Shown here: positions 16,580 through 25,583 of the stretch, piece by piece
Layout: every line of letters begins with the position of its first letter
Position numbering within the stretch: the stretch's first letter is position 1
Origin: Actinomycetota bacterium
GTDB taxonomy: Bacteria; Actinomycetota; Actinomycetes; Nanopelagicales; Nanopelagicaceae
Reading direction: 5' to 3'
Assembly: GCA_005787575.1 (NCBI GenBank)
Contig: SYAN01000063.1
Span: forward strand, 1 to 55,053
DNA length: 55,053 bases
Notes under the pieces: generated by a model
The model's database searches: none
What the model was told of the DNA's origin: nothing
Seen by the model: only the letters and a program-made list of their open reading frames with translations
Program-made: the position numbers and the translations under genes

Positions 16580-17695
16580 CTACTTGGAAAGTCGCCTTAA
16601 CATCTCGGCGACCAATGCTGAGCGTTCAATCAAAGAGATAGCGCTGATGTGCTCGTGGGCTGCGTGTGCGCCATCACCCACTGCTCCAAGTCCATCGAGA
16701 GTTGGAACCCCGAGCGCTGCGGTGAAGTTGCCGTCGCTGGCCCCACCGACTGCTGCATCTTCAAGCTTTTCCATCCCAATAGCTTTTGCAGCTTCACTTG
16801 CAACGTCGAACAATTCTTTGCTCATCTTTGGATCGAGCGCAGGACGATTTATCTCGCCCTTCACTGTCACGATCGCGCCTGAGGGAAGTGTTCCTGCCAG
16901 AGCTTTGATCGCGGTATCCACACGTTCTTGTTCAGCGCGCGTGAAAGCGCGGACATCGACAGCTAACTCAGCTTCAGCGGGAACGGTGTTGAGGGTAGTT
17001 CCTGCATGAAATGTGGTTGGGACGACAGAGGTTCCAACTTCGCTACGTGCAATGGAGGGAATCTTTTCGACAAGCGAAGCGAGTGCAACCATCGCATTGA
17101 TTCCTTTCTCAGGCTCAAGTCCCGCATGGGCAGCGCGTCCTGCCACATGAAGGTGGTACATAGAAGTTCCTTTTCGAGCGGTCTTTACCTTTCCATTTAT
17201 CGCTGATTCAAAAACCAATACATATTCGCACTCTTTGGCACTGGTCTCGATCAATTCTCTTGAAGCTGCACTTCCACTTTCTTCATCAGCGGTCGCGAGG
17301 ATATGTATTCCATCTCGATTTTCTAGCGCGGCAGTTGCCATCACCGCCTGGATGAATCCTGCTTTCATGTCGTAGATACCGGGAGCGCGAATCACATCCC
17401 CTTCGACCGACCAGATTGGTTTGAAAGATCCTTTCGGCCAGACAGTGTCGAGGTGACAGAGAAGGAGAATCCTTGGCTTTCCGCTCTTCCAAGAAAGAGT
17501 CGGGTGGCCTTTAACTGTCTTGACCTCTCCAGGCTTTCCGAGAAGTTCAGTGACAATCTTGTCTGCCTCGGCGATGACAGTGTTACAGCCATCAATATCT
17601 TCTGTCGGCGATTCGATTCGAACGATGCGTTCCACAAGTGCGACTGCTTCACCTTGTGAGAGTCCCGCTACCTTCTCATTCGCCCAATTCTTCAT
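16580..17695 (-). CDS. M20-family metallopeptidase (glutamate carboxypeptidase/CPG2-like)
   Basis: Dinuclear zinc aminoacyl/carboxypeptidase. Start chosen at ATG 17695 (MKNWANEKVAG); the track's GTG 17719 adds eight atypical residues. The 371-residue product shows the M20 ligand set: LLCHLDTVWPKGS (His, with Asp), GIYDMKAGF (bridging Asp), ADEESGS (Glu-Glu), FESA, and the late HAAHEHIS (His). RAAHAGLEPEKG is the dimerisation-domain signature of the CPG2 branch, which removes C-terminal glutamate or acts on small peptides or acylated amino acids. No signal peptide, so cytoplasmic. It lies between the two XPB-related genes on the same strand with short gaps; a functional link is not evident. 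Confidence 0.88.
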   Translation of the reverse strand: MKNWANEKVAGLSQGEAVALVERIVRIESPTEDIDGCNTVIAEADKIVTELLGKPGEVKTVKGHPTLSWKSGKPRILLLCHLDTVWPKGSFKPIWSVEGDVIRAPGIYDMKAGFIQAVMATAALENRDGIHILATADEESGSAASRELIETSAKECEYVLVFESAINGKVKTARKGTSMYHLHVAGRAAHAGLEPEKGINAMVALASLVEKIPSIARSEVGTSVVPTTFHAGTTLNTVPAEAELAVDVRAFTRAEQERVDTAIKALAGTLPSGAIVTVKGEINRPALDPKMSKELFDVASEAAKAIGMEKLEDAAVGGASDGNFTAALGVPTLDGLGAVGDGAHAAHEHISAISLIERSALVAEMLRRLSK

Positions 17696-17734
17696 GCACG
17701 CATCATCCCATAGCACCACTTATTTTGAAGTCCC

Positions 17735-19978
17735 TCATTCATCAATAAAGGCAACACCAGTAATTCTGGCAATCTTGAAGGAGATCACTTCATCGTTACC
17801 GTGGTCTCGTGCGATCACGTTACCCATCGCAATGGAGACTGGGTCAACAATCCGTTGTGTTACGCCACCATTAGTGTCGGCGTAGCCAATAGTGATGGTT
17901 GATTCGCTCTCGATTGATTTTCGCAAGATCGCAAGCGTCTCGTTTGCCGTAGTGCGAGGAATCTCAGCCCTTGAAGCTGTGAAGGAGTGAGCACGATCTC
18001 CCGTGCGGAGGACTTTGACCGCGGCTTGAATAACAGCCAGGGTTGGTTCGCTTGTCTCAGAGATTGCGCGAGGAAGACGTGCCTTGCTCTGCGCTCGAAG
18101 TTGCTTAGGAAGGGAGATCACATCGCCTGATTGACTCTCCATTGATGGGAGGTACCCAGAGTTTCGTATAGTTTCGAGGGAGTCACCGCTCTCTGACTCA
18201 GAGATGAGCACAGTCGGCGCAATCTGCCGTAGCCGCAAATTCTCTAGACGTCTATCTTTAAGGATTGAAGTGATCGTTGCTTCATCTTCACAGCGAATGT
18301 AAGTGTTGGCATATCCAACGCGAAGTTGTCCATGGCGACGAGCGACATCTGAGATGAGATATTCAAGCGGTTGTGGAACTGGTGTCTTTGAAGTGCTTTT
18401 CAGGAAGTTCTTGATCTCATCTCCGGTATGACCATGGTCTAAACCTCGACGTATGGATCCTTCAGTGAAGCGATAGACCGTTGCATTTCCTCGACTCTCG
18501 ATATCGGCAAAAGTCGAGAGTTTCCGAGCCAGTTCTATCGTCAATGGTCCTGGCGCAATTGCGGTGTTATCGCCTTGAATCAAAATGTGATCGACGGCAG
18601 GTGGTAAAGCAGCGTTTATCCCAAGATCACGCTCCGCGTGAAGGAACGCGTGACCAAAAGATGAGATTGCACCCCGACCTATGATGCCGAGCCATTGCGC
18701 TTCAGCCATCACCCACCGAGGAAATTCTTTTGCAAGTGGCGCATCTTTTCGCGAAGGAAGTGTCCAGTCGAGGCGTTGTTGAAGGGATTCGAGTGAAGGA
18801 GCAATGTCAGCTTGACCCTTGATTAGTTCGAGGATGGTTCGCCTGACTCGTGGCGCCCAAACACGATCCAATTCATTTCCAAGGGGTGCGATTCCCTTTG
18901 ATTCTTCGATTCGAATCAATCCAATTACCCGAGTGGATTCCAGCCAGATTGAGACTAGATCTCGCCACTGCTGTTCACTAGTTGCGCTTTGAAAGAGATC
19001 AAATCCAGTCGCAGGAAGGACTCGTCCATCACCTTCGATTGCGAGCAGTCCCTGTAAGTAGCAAAGTTCAGCGATGAAGGCTGCACAATTCTCATCAACA
19101 CCGAGATGCTCCGCCGCTTTGCGTAGATCACGAAGTCCAAGGCCACCGGTACGAAGGAGAGTGGGAGTCTCTTCTGACCAAAAGTCCATCAATTCAGAGA
19201 CCCAACGTAGGAGATTGCTAACCGAAGCAATCGCTGCCTGATTGTTCTCCTCAAACTTCACGAGATCCCCAGTGATTTGAGGGGGATTGACTGCAAGTTC
19301 TCGATGAATCTTCCCGCCACGAAGATGTATCCCGATCTCACGGGGAATCGCGACATGCTCGTTGTCGATCTTGACCATCAATTCATTCTCAAGAAGCCAG
19401 TCGATTGCGCCACCTGTCTTACGACGATCTCCTATCGCTCCCTTCGCTGGTCCCCAGGTCATCCTTTTCATAAACTCAGCTGACATCTTCGGCGCGCTTT
19501 TTAGCAATGAGTCAATTCGCTTGGTATCGATAGGTACGAGTGAAACTGGACCTAGACCTGCAGGCTTTGCCCCAATCAATTCGCGAAGCGCTCGTGGCAT
19601 CCGAATCACTTCTCGATCAAAGTAGACGAGTGCTCGAGCCCAAAGTTTTTCGAGTGCTTCAAGTGCAAGTGGATCGGTCGCAGTAACGAGCCTTTCACGA
19701 GTAAGTGATTCATCGAGCGCAGAGATGGCTTCGGCAATCTGTAACTGGAAGAGATTGAGTGAGTCGAGAGCGCGGATCAGGCTCGGAGTGGAGCTGGCAC
19801 GTGCTGAGAGGCTTGAGAAATCGTTTGGCACCGGAGATGTGAGATCGGGGCGAAGCGCGAAGAGGTCTGCGATTTGTTGGTCACTTCGCGAACGGAGTTC
19901 ATCGGCAAGTGATGCAGCACTCGCTGGGACTCTCGGCGTTCCCTCAGTCAATTTCTTTGTTGCACGCTTCGTTGGCAT
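17735..19978 (-). CDS. XPB-associated (helicase C-terminal/XPB-Ssl2 N-domain-like) protein
   Basis: A 747-residue protein of the actinobacterial family located next to bacterial XPB (Rv0862c type). It carries no Walker motifs. The C-terminal half (LPPAVDHILIQGDNTAIAPGPL, STFADIESRGNATVYRFTEGSIRR) resembles the XPB/Ssl2-like helicase-associated domain, and the end (ESTITIGYADTNGGVTQRIVDP) resembles a WYL-like ligand- or nucleic-acid-sensing segment. Likely a non-catalytic partner of the helicase encoded two genes downstream. A TAATGT -10 box lies 9 bp before the ATG on the minus strand, consistent with a near-leaderless message and with this gene being the operon head. Confidence 0.88.
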   Translation of the reverse strand: MPTKRATKKLTEGTPRVPASAASLADELRSRSDQQIADLFALRPDLTSPVPNDFSSLSARASSTPSLIRALDSLNLFQLQIAEAISALDESLTRERLVTATDPLALEALEKLWARALVYFDREVIRMPRALRELIGAKPAGLGPVSLVPIDTKRIDSLLKSAPKMSAEFMKRMTWGPAKGAIGDRRKTGGAIDWLLENELMVKIDNEHVAIPREIGIHLRGGKIHRELAVNPPQITGDLVKFEENNQAAIASVSNLLRWVSELMDFWSEETPTLLRTGGLGLRDLRKAAEHLGVDENCAAFIAELCYLQGLLAIEGDGRVLPATGFDLFQSATSEQQWRDLVSIWLESTRVIGLIRIEESKGIAPLGNELDRVWAPRVRRTILELIKGQADIAPSLESLQQRLDWTLPSRKDAPLAKEFPRWVMAEAQWLGIIGRGAISSFGHAFLHAERDLGINAALPPAVDHILIQGDNTAIAPGPLTIELARKLSTFADIESRGNATVYRFTEGSIRRGLDHGHTGDEIKNFLKSTSKTPVPQPLEYLISDVARRHGQLRVGYANTYIRCEDEATITSILKDRRLENLRLRQIAPTVLISESESGDSLETIRNSGYLPSMESQSGDVISLPKQLRAQSKARLPRAISETSEPTLAVIQAAVKVLRTGDRAHSFTASRAEIPRTTANETLAILRKSIESESTITIGYADTNGGVTQRIVDPVSIAMGNVIARDHGNDEVISFKIARITGVAFIDE

Positions 19979-19987
19979 AACTGGCCT

Positions 19988-19993
19988 ACATTA
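19988..19993 (-). promoter_or_regulatory. Candidate -10 element for the XPB-associated/M20/XPB operon
   Basis: TAATGT on the minus strand lies 9 bp before ATG 19978. A -35 was not recognised. It faces the promoter of the histidine phosphatase gene about 40 bp away. Confidence 0.45.
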
Positions 19994-20033
19994 CCCGCGA
20001 ATTTCCAATGGCGTCTCGCTTAACTAACTCGCT

Positions 20034-20039
20034 TATGCT
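20034..20039 (+). promoter_or_regulatory. Candidate -10 element for the cytochrome c maturation operon
   Basis: TATGCT lies exactly 7 bp before ATG 20047, placing the predicted transcription start at the A of that ATG. This argues for a leaderless transcript and for MRVHLLRHG as the true start of the first gene. Confidence 0.5.
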
Positions 20040-20046
20040 TTGCCAT

Positions 20047-20682
20047 ATGCGCGTGCATCTCCTACGTCATGGCCAAGTGGAGAATCCCAACAACATCCTC
20101 TACGGCAGACAACCTGGTTGGTCACTCTCGCTCCTGGGAAAGGAGATGGCCGAGGGGGTTGCTAGCTGGAGTCAATCGCTAGATATCGGCGCTTTGCATG
20201 TCTCACCACTACAACGAGCGCAGGAGACCGCCACGCCCATTGCGAAAGCTCATGGCATTGAGATCACTACTGATGAACGATTAATTGAGGCAGCAAATAT
20301 CTTCGAAGGAAAACCATTCGGTGTCGGAGATGGAGTCCTTCGTCATCCGAAATCATGGAGATATCTCTACAACCCATGGCGACCTTCATGGGGCGAGCCT
20401 TATGTAGATCAAGTCAATCGCATGTTCCAAGCGATATTTGCAGCTCGCGATGCAGCCCAACGTAAAGGAAAAGCAGAGGCGATATGCGTCTCGCATCAGC
20501 TTCCGATTTGGATAGTTCGAAGCGCGATTGAAGGTCGAGCGATGATTCATGATCCAAGAAGACGCGAGTGCTCACTCTGCTCGATCACGACGATTCATTT
20601 CGATGATGCTGGGATGATCTCGGGGACTTCATATCAAGAACCGGTCAAACATCTTTTGCCAGTCAAGAACAAGAAGAAGTAG
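20047..20682 (+). CDS. Histidine phosphatase family protein (phosphoglycerate mutase-like)
   Basis: Start chosen at MRVHLLRHGQ (20047), since the catalytic RHG must be near the N terminus and a -10 box lies 7 bp upstream. The 211-residue product has LLRHGQVEN (catalytic His in RHG), VSPLQRAQETA (second Arg), GGEP-equivalent region and CVSHQLPI (second His), so a complete phosphohistidine active site. Substrate is unknown. In mycobacteria the homologous gene (Rv0525 type) likewise leads the ResA-CcdA-ResB-CcsA genes, so the link with cytochrome c maturation is conserved, though its role there is unexplained. tlpA follows after 3 bp. Confidence 0.9.
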   Translation: MRVHLLRHGQVENPNNILYGRQPGWSLSLLGKEMAEGVASWSQSLDIGALHVSPLQRAQETATPIAKAHGIEITTDERLIEAANIFEGKPFGVGDGVLRHPKSWRYLYNPWRPSWGEPYVDQVNRMFQAIFAARDAAQRKGKAEAICVSHQLPIWIVRSAIEGRAMIHDPRRRECSLCSITTIHFDDAGMISGTSYQEPVKHLLPVKNKKK

Positions 20683-20685
20683 AAG

Positions 20686-21261
20686 ATGTTTGGCACTAAA
20701 CGATTACTCTGGATCTCGGGAATCGTCGTCGTCGCATCATTCCTTCTTTTTTCCTCCACTGAGGATGAATCTGCAACAGAGCCCTCTGGTCAACTTTCCT
20801 ACATCGAAGGCAATGGCGCAGTCACTAAGGTCAGCCAAGGATCGCGAGAGTTAGCTCCTGCGATATCTGGTGAGTTGATTGATGGTGATTTCTTCGCTGC
20901 CAAACCTGGCCAAGTCTTAGTGCTTAATGTCTGGGCGTCCTGGTGTTCGCCATGTCGTGCCGAAGCGCCAACTCTGCAAGCGCTAAGTGAAAAGTTCCCA
21001 GATGTTCAATTCCTCGGTGTATTAACTCGAGACAATCTCACGGCAGCACGTAGTTTCGTCGAGCGATTTGATGTGACTTTCCCGAGCCTTCGAGATGATG
21101 CAGTACTCCTTGAATTCAATGATTCATTGATCGCGAATGCAATTCCAACGACTCTAGTCATTGATAGTAAGGGAAGAATTGCAGCTCGAATCGGCGGAGA
21201 AGTGACATTCACGGGACTTTCAAAATTAATCGAAGAGGTCCGTGGTGAGAAGGGCGCATAA
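20686..21261 (+). CDS. resA: Membrane-anchored TlpA/ResA-type thiol-disulfide oxidoreductase
   Basis: Extracytoplasmic thioredoxin-like protein that reduces apocytochrome c cysteines before haem attachment (system II). The 191-residue product has one N-terminal membrane anchor ([16 protein letters not shown], about residues 6-21), then a thioredoxin fold with the active site [11 protein letters not shown] (CxxC at about 87-90) and cis-Pro in AIPTTLVID. Its electron donor is expected to be the CcdA encoded next; the two genes overlap by 1 bp (TAATG). Gene symbol by function; resA, tlpA and ccsX are used for such genes. Confidence 0.88.
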   Translation: MFGTKRLLWISGIVVVASFLLFSSTEDESATEPSGQLSYIEGNGAVTKVSQGSRELAPAISGELIDGDFFAAKPGQVLVLNVWASWCSPCRAEAPTLQALSEKFPDVQFLGVLTRDNLTAARSFVERFDVTFPSLRDDAVLLEFNDSLIANAIPTTLVIDSKGRIAARIGGEVTFTGLSKLIEEVRGEKGA

Positions 21262-21986
21262 TGCGTGAATTCTTCTTGGATCAAATCTTTGATGGATCGC
21301 TCCTCCTGGCCGCGCCGATAGCGCTAATCGCTGGGCTCATCTCTTTTCTATCGCCCTGTGTGTTACCGATCTTGCCGGGATACCTCTCATATATCGCGGG
21401 AGCGAGTGCAACCAAGGTTCGCCTCCTTGCTGGCTCACTCCTTTTTGTCTTTGGCTTCACCGCTCTATTCATCTCTTATGGGATCTTCTTCGGTAACCTC
21501 GGTGCAACGCTGATGCAAGAGCGTGAACTTTTCTCAAGGATTCTTGGTGCAGTGACAATCGCACTCGGTCTCATCTTCATCTTCAGCGAAAGATTTTCAA
21601 GATCGATGAAATTCGCCTCTCCGAAAATTCAGGGAATAGTCGCAGCTCCTCTCCTCGGGTTTCTCTTTGGATTTGGTTGGACGCCTTGTATTGGTCCGAC
21701 TCTTGCCGCAGTACAAGCTCTCTCCTTCCAAGAAGCTAGCGCAATGCGTGGAGCGATACTCTCCGCTTTCTATTCGATAGGGTTAGGTCTCCCGTTGATT
21801 CTCTTCGCGCTCTTCTTCACAAGACTCAGAGCGCTTAGGAGTTTTTTACTGAGACATAATCGGTTGATCGCAGTTCTCGGTGGTCTTGGTCTTATTGCGA
21901 TCGGTATCGCTCAATTCACAGGGCTCTGGGAATCATTTATCGCGACTTTGCAAGGCTCTATTACGAATTTCATTCCGGTGATTTGA
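21261..21986 (+). CDS. ccdA: Cytochrome c biogenesis protein CcdA (DsbD-like transmembrane electron carrier)
   Basis: Carries reducing equivalents across the membrane from cytoplasmic thioredoxin to the TlpA/ResA protein. The 241-residue polytopic protein has about six membrane segments and the two conserved cysteines in [16 protein letters not shown] (first membrane helix) and [12 protein letters not shown] (fourth), the CcdA signature pair. Length is typical for stand-alone CcdA. It overlaps its neighbours: 1 bp with the upstream gene and TGATG with resB. Confidence 0.95.
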   Translation: MREFFLDQIFDGSLLLAAPIALIAGLISFLSPCVLPILPGYLSYIAGASATKVRLLAGSLLFVFGFTALFISYGIFFGNLGATLMQERELFSRILGAVTIALGLIFIFSERFSRSMKFASPKIQGIVAAPLLGFLFGFGWTPCIGPTLAAVQALSFQEASAMRGAILSAFYSIGLGLPLILFALFFTRLRALRSFLLRHNRLIAVLGGLGLIAIGIAQFTGLWESFIATLQGSITNFIPVI

Positions 21987-23494
21987 TGGCAAAGATTGAG
22001 AAGGATAGGACTCGCGAGCTACGTGAGCTAGGTGGATATTCGCTTCTTCGATATCTCTGGCGACTTTTAACCAGTATGCGTACCGCTCTGATTCTGCTGC
22101 TATTGCTCGGACTTGCATCAATCCCAGGTTCGATAATTCCGCAACGAACACAGAACCCCTTTCAAGTACAAGATTTCTTTGCGGCCAATCCAACTATCTC
22201 CCCCTGGCTCGATCGGTTCTATCTCTTTGATGTCTTTGGTGCGCCATGGTTCTCTGCGATTTATATCCTGCTCTTCATCTCGCTTATCGGTTGCCTTCTA
22301 CCTCGGCTCAATCACTATCGAAAGGCGATCTTCGAGAGACCTTCAAGGCCCCCACAAACCTTTGAAAATTCAGAGGGGTTCTTCACGGTTGATGGCGATT
22401 TGGATCGTGTTTTGGAGTGGTTGAAGAAGAACCGATATCGGGTCGAACGATTTGATGGCCAACTATCTGCAGAGAAGGGCTATCTCAAGGAGTTCGGAAA
22501 TCTCCTATTTCACCTCTCGCTGCTTCTGATCCTGGTGGGTATTGCCTTGAGTTCCCTCTTTGGTATGCGTGGCGAAGCAATCGTCAATGAGGGTGAGCGA
22601 TTCATAAACACCCCAGTGGCCTACGACAACATCTCGCCAGGTCGACTCTATTCACTTGATTCGATGCAACCATATCGAATCGACCTCAATGATTTCACCG
22701 CAAAGTACAACCCGATAACTAATCAAGCCCTTGATTATCAATTGAAAGTGACAATCAGAGATGGACTTGATTCGAAACCTCGTGATGGTGTGATGCGAGT
22801 GAACAAACCATTGACCTTTGGTTCTTCTCGCGTCTTCCTGCAAGCGACTGGGTATTCAGTCTCAGTGACAGTCCGAGATAGCAGTGGCGCAGTTACATTC
22901 CAAGGTCCCGTTCCGCTCTTGCCACAAGATCCCAATCTCACCTCCGCTGGAGCGATAAAAGTCCCAGATATGGATCCAGGAATCGGTTTTGTTGCTTCAT
23001 TCATCCCAACTATCAAACGAGATCCAGTGCGAGGTGCATTCTCATCATTTCCAGAACCGCTAGACCCACACCTCTTACTAGCTGCTTGGCAGGGTGACCT
23101 TGGTATGGATGAAGGCAAACCACAATCCATCTATCGTCTCGATACATCAAAGATGGAACGGATCGCCCTCATCTCCATGAAGCCAGGAGAGATTTTCGAT
23201 TTTAAAGTGGGCTCAATCACTTTTGATGGCTACCTGCCTTGGGTGAACATTCAAGTGATTCACGATCCAGGCAAACGTCCAGCGTTGATTGGTGGGTTCT
23301 GCGCGTTGTTTGGTGCGTTGGGAATGCTCTTCATACATCGCCGCCGAATTTGGATTAGATTGAGCGAGCAAGGCGAAGGAAATTCAATTGAAGTAGCAGG
23401 ACTAACAACAAGTGGTGAAGAGAAATTGCGAGAGGACCTCGCATCACTCAAAGTCTTTTTGAGTGAGAAAGGCAGCGGAGGGAGCGTCACGTAA
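21986..23494 (+). CDS. resB: Cytochrome c biogenesis protein ResB (Ccs1)
   Basis: Together with CcsA forms the system II haem export and cytochrome c synthase complex. The 502-residue protein has three N-terminal membrane helices (RTALILLLLLGLASIPGS, FSAIYILLFISLIGC, LLFHLSLLLILVGIALSS), a large extracytoplasmic domain, and a fourth helix near the C terminus (LIGGFCALFGALGMLF), which is the ResB layout. The track begins at TTG 21983; ATG 21986, overlapping the ccdA stop as TGATG, is the better start. ccsA follows as TAATG. Confidence 0.95.
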   Translation: MAKIEKDRTRELRELGGYSLLRYLWRLLTSMRTALILLLLLGLASIPGSIIPQRTQNPFQVQDFFAANPTISPWLDRFYLFDVFGAPWFSAIYILLFISLIGCLLPRLNHYRKAIFERPSRPPQTFENSEGFFTVDGDLDRVLEWLKKNRYRVERFDGQLSAEKGYLKEFGNLLFHLSLLLILVGIALSSLFGMRGEAIVNEGERFINTPVAYDNISPGRLYSLDSMQPYRIDLNDFTAKYNPITNQALDYQLKVTIRDGLDSKPRDGVMRVNKPLTFGSSRVFLQATGYSVSVTVRDSSGAVTFQGPVPLLPQDPNLTSAGAIKVPDMDPGIGFVASFIPTIKRDPVRGAFSSFPEPLDPHLLLAAWQGDLGMDEGKPQSIYRLDTSKMERIALISMKPGEIFDFKVGSITFDGYLPWVNIQVIHDPGKRPALIGGFCALFGALGMLFIHRRRIWIRLSEQGEGNSIEVAGLTTSGEEKLREDLASLKVFLSEKGSGGSVT

Positions 23495-24381
23495 TGGGAA
23501 ATCGAAGCATGGCCTTCCTCTCGAATGACCTCGTTTACTCAGCAATCGTGGTCTTCGCGCTCGCCTTCATACTGCATGCAATCGAGACTGCATGGTCGGT
23601 TCGAAGTGGCGAAGGAAGAAACTTGGATCGAAGCAGAACTGAGAGGGTTGCAAGGAATGCGACTGGACTTATCGTCCTTGCAGACCTAATACTTTTCGCT
23701 GGCCTGATCACTCGCGGCCTTTCGGCAGATCGACTGCCACTAGGAAATATGTATGAATTCTCGATAACTGGAGCATTTGCATTCACAACCGCTTACTTGG
23801 TGGCGCTTCGAAAATTTCCGATTCGATGGCTTGGTTTATTTGTGGCGGGAGGGGCGTTACTCACGCTCGGAACTGCAGTCACTCTTCTCTATGTTGAGAG
23901 TGCACCTTTAGTCCCAGCGCTTAAGTCACCGTGGCTCGTGATACATGTTTCCGCAGCGATCATCTCGGGAGGCATCTTCCTATTGGCAAATTCAATTGCG
24001 GCGGTGTATCTAATTCTTGAAAAGATTGAACGAGGTGGATCTCGAGGAAATTGGGCTTCTCGCCTCCCATCGCTGGACTCGCTCGATCAACTCACCTATC
24101 GCCTCATTGCTCTTGTCTTTCCACTCTGGACATTTTCGATTATCGCTGGCGCTATCTGGGCAGAAGCTGCCTGGGGTCGTTATTGGGGATGGGATCCAAA
24201 AGAGACTTGGTCATTCATCACTTGGGTTGCTTATGCTGCCTATCTACATGCACGTGTTACAGCAGGCTGGAAAGGTAAAAAGGCGGCCTGGCTCTGTTTA
24301 ATTGCTGGGTCTACATTCCTTTTCAACTACATCTACGTCAATATTTGGGGAACAGGAAAGCACACTTATAGTGGTTTATAG
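23494..24381 (+). CDS. ccsA: Cytochrome c biogenesis protein CcsA/ResC (haem-handling WWD protein)
   Basis: Polytopic haem-binding subunit of the system II cytochrome c synthase. The 295-residue product has about eight membrane helices and the tryptophan-rich haem motif WGWDPKETWSFITW (about residues 231-244), with flanking histidines in WLVIHVSAA and LHARV likely serving as haem ligands, and a C-terminal NYIYVNIWGTGKHTYSG. The last codons and stop lie inside a 14-bp tandem repeat that continues downstream. It completes a ResA-CcdA-ResB-CcsA set, so this cell should make c-type cytochromes without the Ccm system. Confidence 0.95.
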   Translation: MGNRSMAFLSNDLVYSAIVVFALAFILHAIETAWSVRSGEGRNLDRSRTERVARNATGLIVLADLILFAGLITRGLSADRLPLGNMYEFSITGAFAFTTAYLVALRKFPIRWLGLFVAGGALLTLGTAVTLLYVESAPLVPALKSPWLVIHVSAAIISGGIFLLANSIAAVYLILEKIERGGSRGNWASRLPSLDSLDQLTYRLIALVFPLWTFSIIAGAIWAEAAWGRYWGWDPKETWSFITWVAYAAYLHARVTAGWKGKKAAWLCLIAGSTFLFNYIYVNIWGTGKHTYSGL

Positions 24382-24428
24382 ATAGCGGGTTGTAGACAGT
24401 GGTTTATAGATAGCAGCCTTTAGATAAC
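24373..24428. repeat. Degenerate 14-bp tandem repeat, four units
   Basis: Four successive 14-mers: GGTTTATAGATAGC (24373-24386), GGGTTGTAGACAGT (24387-24400), GGTTTATAGATAGC (24401-24414) and AGCCTTTAGATAAC (24415-24428). Units 1 and 3 are identical and share a longer 17-bp match (24370-24386 and 24398-24414). The array includes the ccsA stop codon and adds in-frame or out-of-frame TAG/TAA triplets in each unit. It probably arose by slippage; no function is evident. Confidence 0.75.
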
Positions 24429-24432
24429 GGCA

Positions 24433-24702
24433 CTAAAGCCCTTTGAGGAAATCTGGATTGTCATCTGGTGGAAGAACTTTTCGCTTTGGTTTGAACCCAC
24501 CAAAACCTTTGCCTTTTGGCCTTCCGGCGATGAACCAAGCGATTGGACCAAGACCCAAGGTCTGTGGACCAAAGACAATAATGATCAACAGCCAGCCCCA
24601 CTTGGGGAGATTTCTAACCTGTTCGGGTTCAGTCTGGGCACACTCCACTAACGCATAGATGGTGATAGCCACAAGTGCAATCAAGGGGAGGTAACGCAAC
24701 AT
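24433..24702 (-). CDS. Small membrane protein with PLDc_N-type domain
   Basis: An 89-residue protein with two membrane segments (LPLIALVAITIYALVECA and WGWLLIIIVFGPQTLGLGPIAWFI) and a short basic tail (KGKGFGGFKPKRK). The sequence matches the PLDc_N (phospholipase D N-terminal, cardiolipin-synthase-like membrane anchor) domain found alone in many actinobacteria; no catalytic domain is attached. It lies 9 bp downstream of menA on the same strand; a similar small gene occurs near menA in mycobacteria. Role unknown, possibly membrane organisation. Confidence 0.85.
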   Translation of the reverse strand: MLRYLPLIALVAITIYALVECAQTEPEQVRNLPKWGWLLIIIVFGPQTLGLGPIAWFIAGRPKGKGFGGFKPKRKVLPPDDNPDFLKGL

Positions 24703-24711
24703 AGGGCGAGG

Positions 24712-25566
24712 CTACCCTCTACTAACAATCAGCGCCAAAGAAAGCGCTAACGCATAAATCATCTGGAATTTCCCAGTAAGTTCGAGAGCGCGAATCAGTT
24801 TATTGCTAAGGATCTCTCGTCGAATCGAGAAGAGAAGTGGAAAGAGAGGAAGTGCAAGGAAGTTCCAGGGAACTTCTACAAAGAGAAGGAATATCGCAAG
24901 CGCGACCATCATGAATAGCGAGTAGAGATTGACACTCATCTTTGAACCGATACGAACTGAGAGAGTTCGCTTACCCGAAGCTTCATCTCCTTGGCGATCC
25001 CTGATGTTGTTGAGCAGGAGAATGCAGCACGCCATCGACCCCATGGCCACTGCGAATAGCGTTATCATGAGATCAACACTTTCCGTTTGCACAAAGTAAG
25101 TCCCAATAGTTGCAACGAGGCCGAAGAAGATGAAGACCGAAACTTCGCCAAGCCCTCGGTACCCGTAAGGCCTAGCGCCTCCGGTGTAACTCCAAGCAGC
25201 GATAATCGCAAGCGCTCCTATAAGAAAAAGCCAGAGTGAGGTCGTGAGTGCGAGAAGAGAACCTGCGATGATTGCGAAGCCGAATGAAATGAAGGCAGCT
25301 GCCTTGACTGATTTGGCGGTGGCAAGTCCACTTGCTACGAGACGTGTCGGGCCAACGCGATCTCGATCTGTACCCCGAATCCCATCGGAGTAATCATTCG
25401 AGTAGTTGACTGCAATTTGAAGTGAGACCGCGACAATCAAAGCGGTTAGGGCGTTCCTTGGATTCCAATCTTCTCCGGCATAAGCCGTCGCAACGACCAC
25501 AGGAGCTATCGCAGCTGGAAGTGTTTTCGGACGCGCCCCAATCCAAAATGTTGAAAGCGAGCTCAT
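24712..25566 (-). CDS. menA: 1,4-dihydroxy-2-naphthoate polyprenyltransferase
   Basis: Membrane enzyme that attaches the polyprenyl tail to 1,4-dihydroxy-2-naphthoate, giving demethylmenaquinone. The 284-residue UbiA-superfamily protein has the first Asp-rich motif in NYSNDYSDGIRGTD (about residues 54-67), a second motif LLNNIRDRQGDEASGKRT (about 184-201), and eight or so membrane helices. It starts 17 bp after menE on the same strand. Its prenyl donor is probably made by the polyprenyl synthase at the end of the nuo operon. Confidence 0.96.
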   Translation of the reverse strand: MSSLSTFWIGARPKTLPAAIAPVVVATAYAGEDWNPRNALTALIVAVSLQIAVNYSNDYSDGIRGTDRDRVGPTRLVASGLATAKSVKAAAFISFGFAIIAGSLLALTTSLWLFLIGALAIIAAWSYTGGARPYGYRGLGEVSVFIFFGLVATIGTYFVQTESVDLMITLFAVAMGSMACCILLLNNIRDRQGDEASGKRTLSVRIGSKMSVNLYSLFMMVALAIFLLFVEVPWNFLALPLFPLLFSIRREILSNKLIRALELTGKFQMIYALALSLALIVSRG

Positions 25567-25583
25567 GAAGGTAATCGTCTCAC

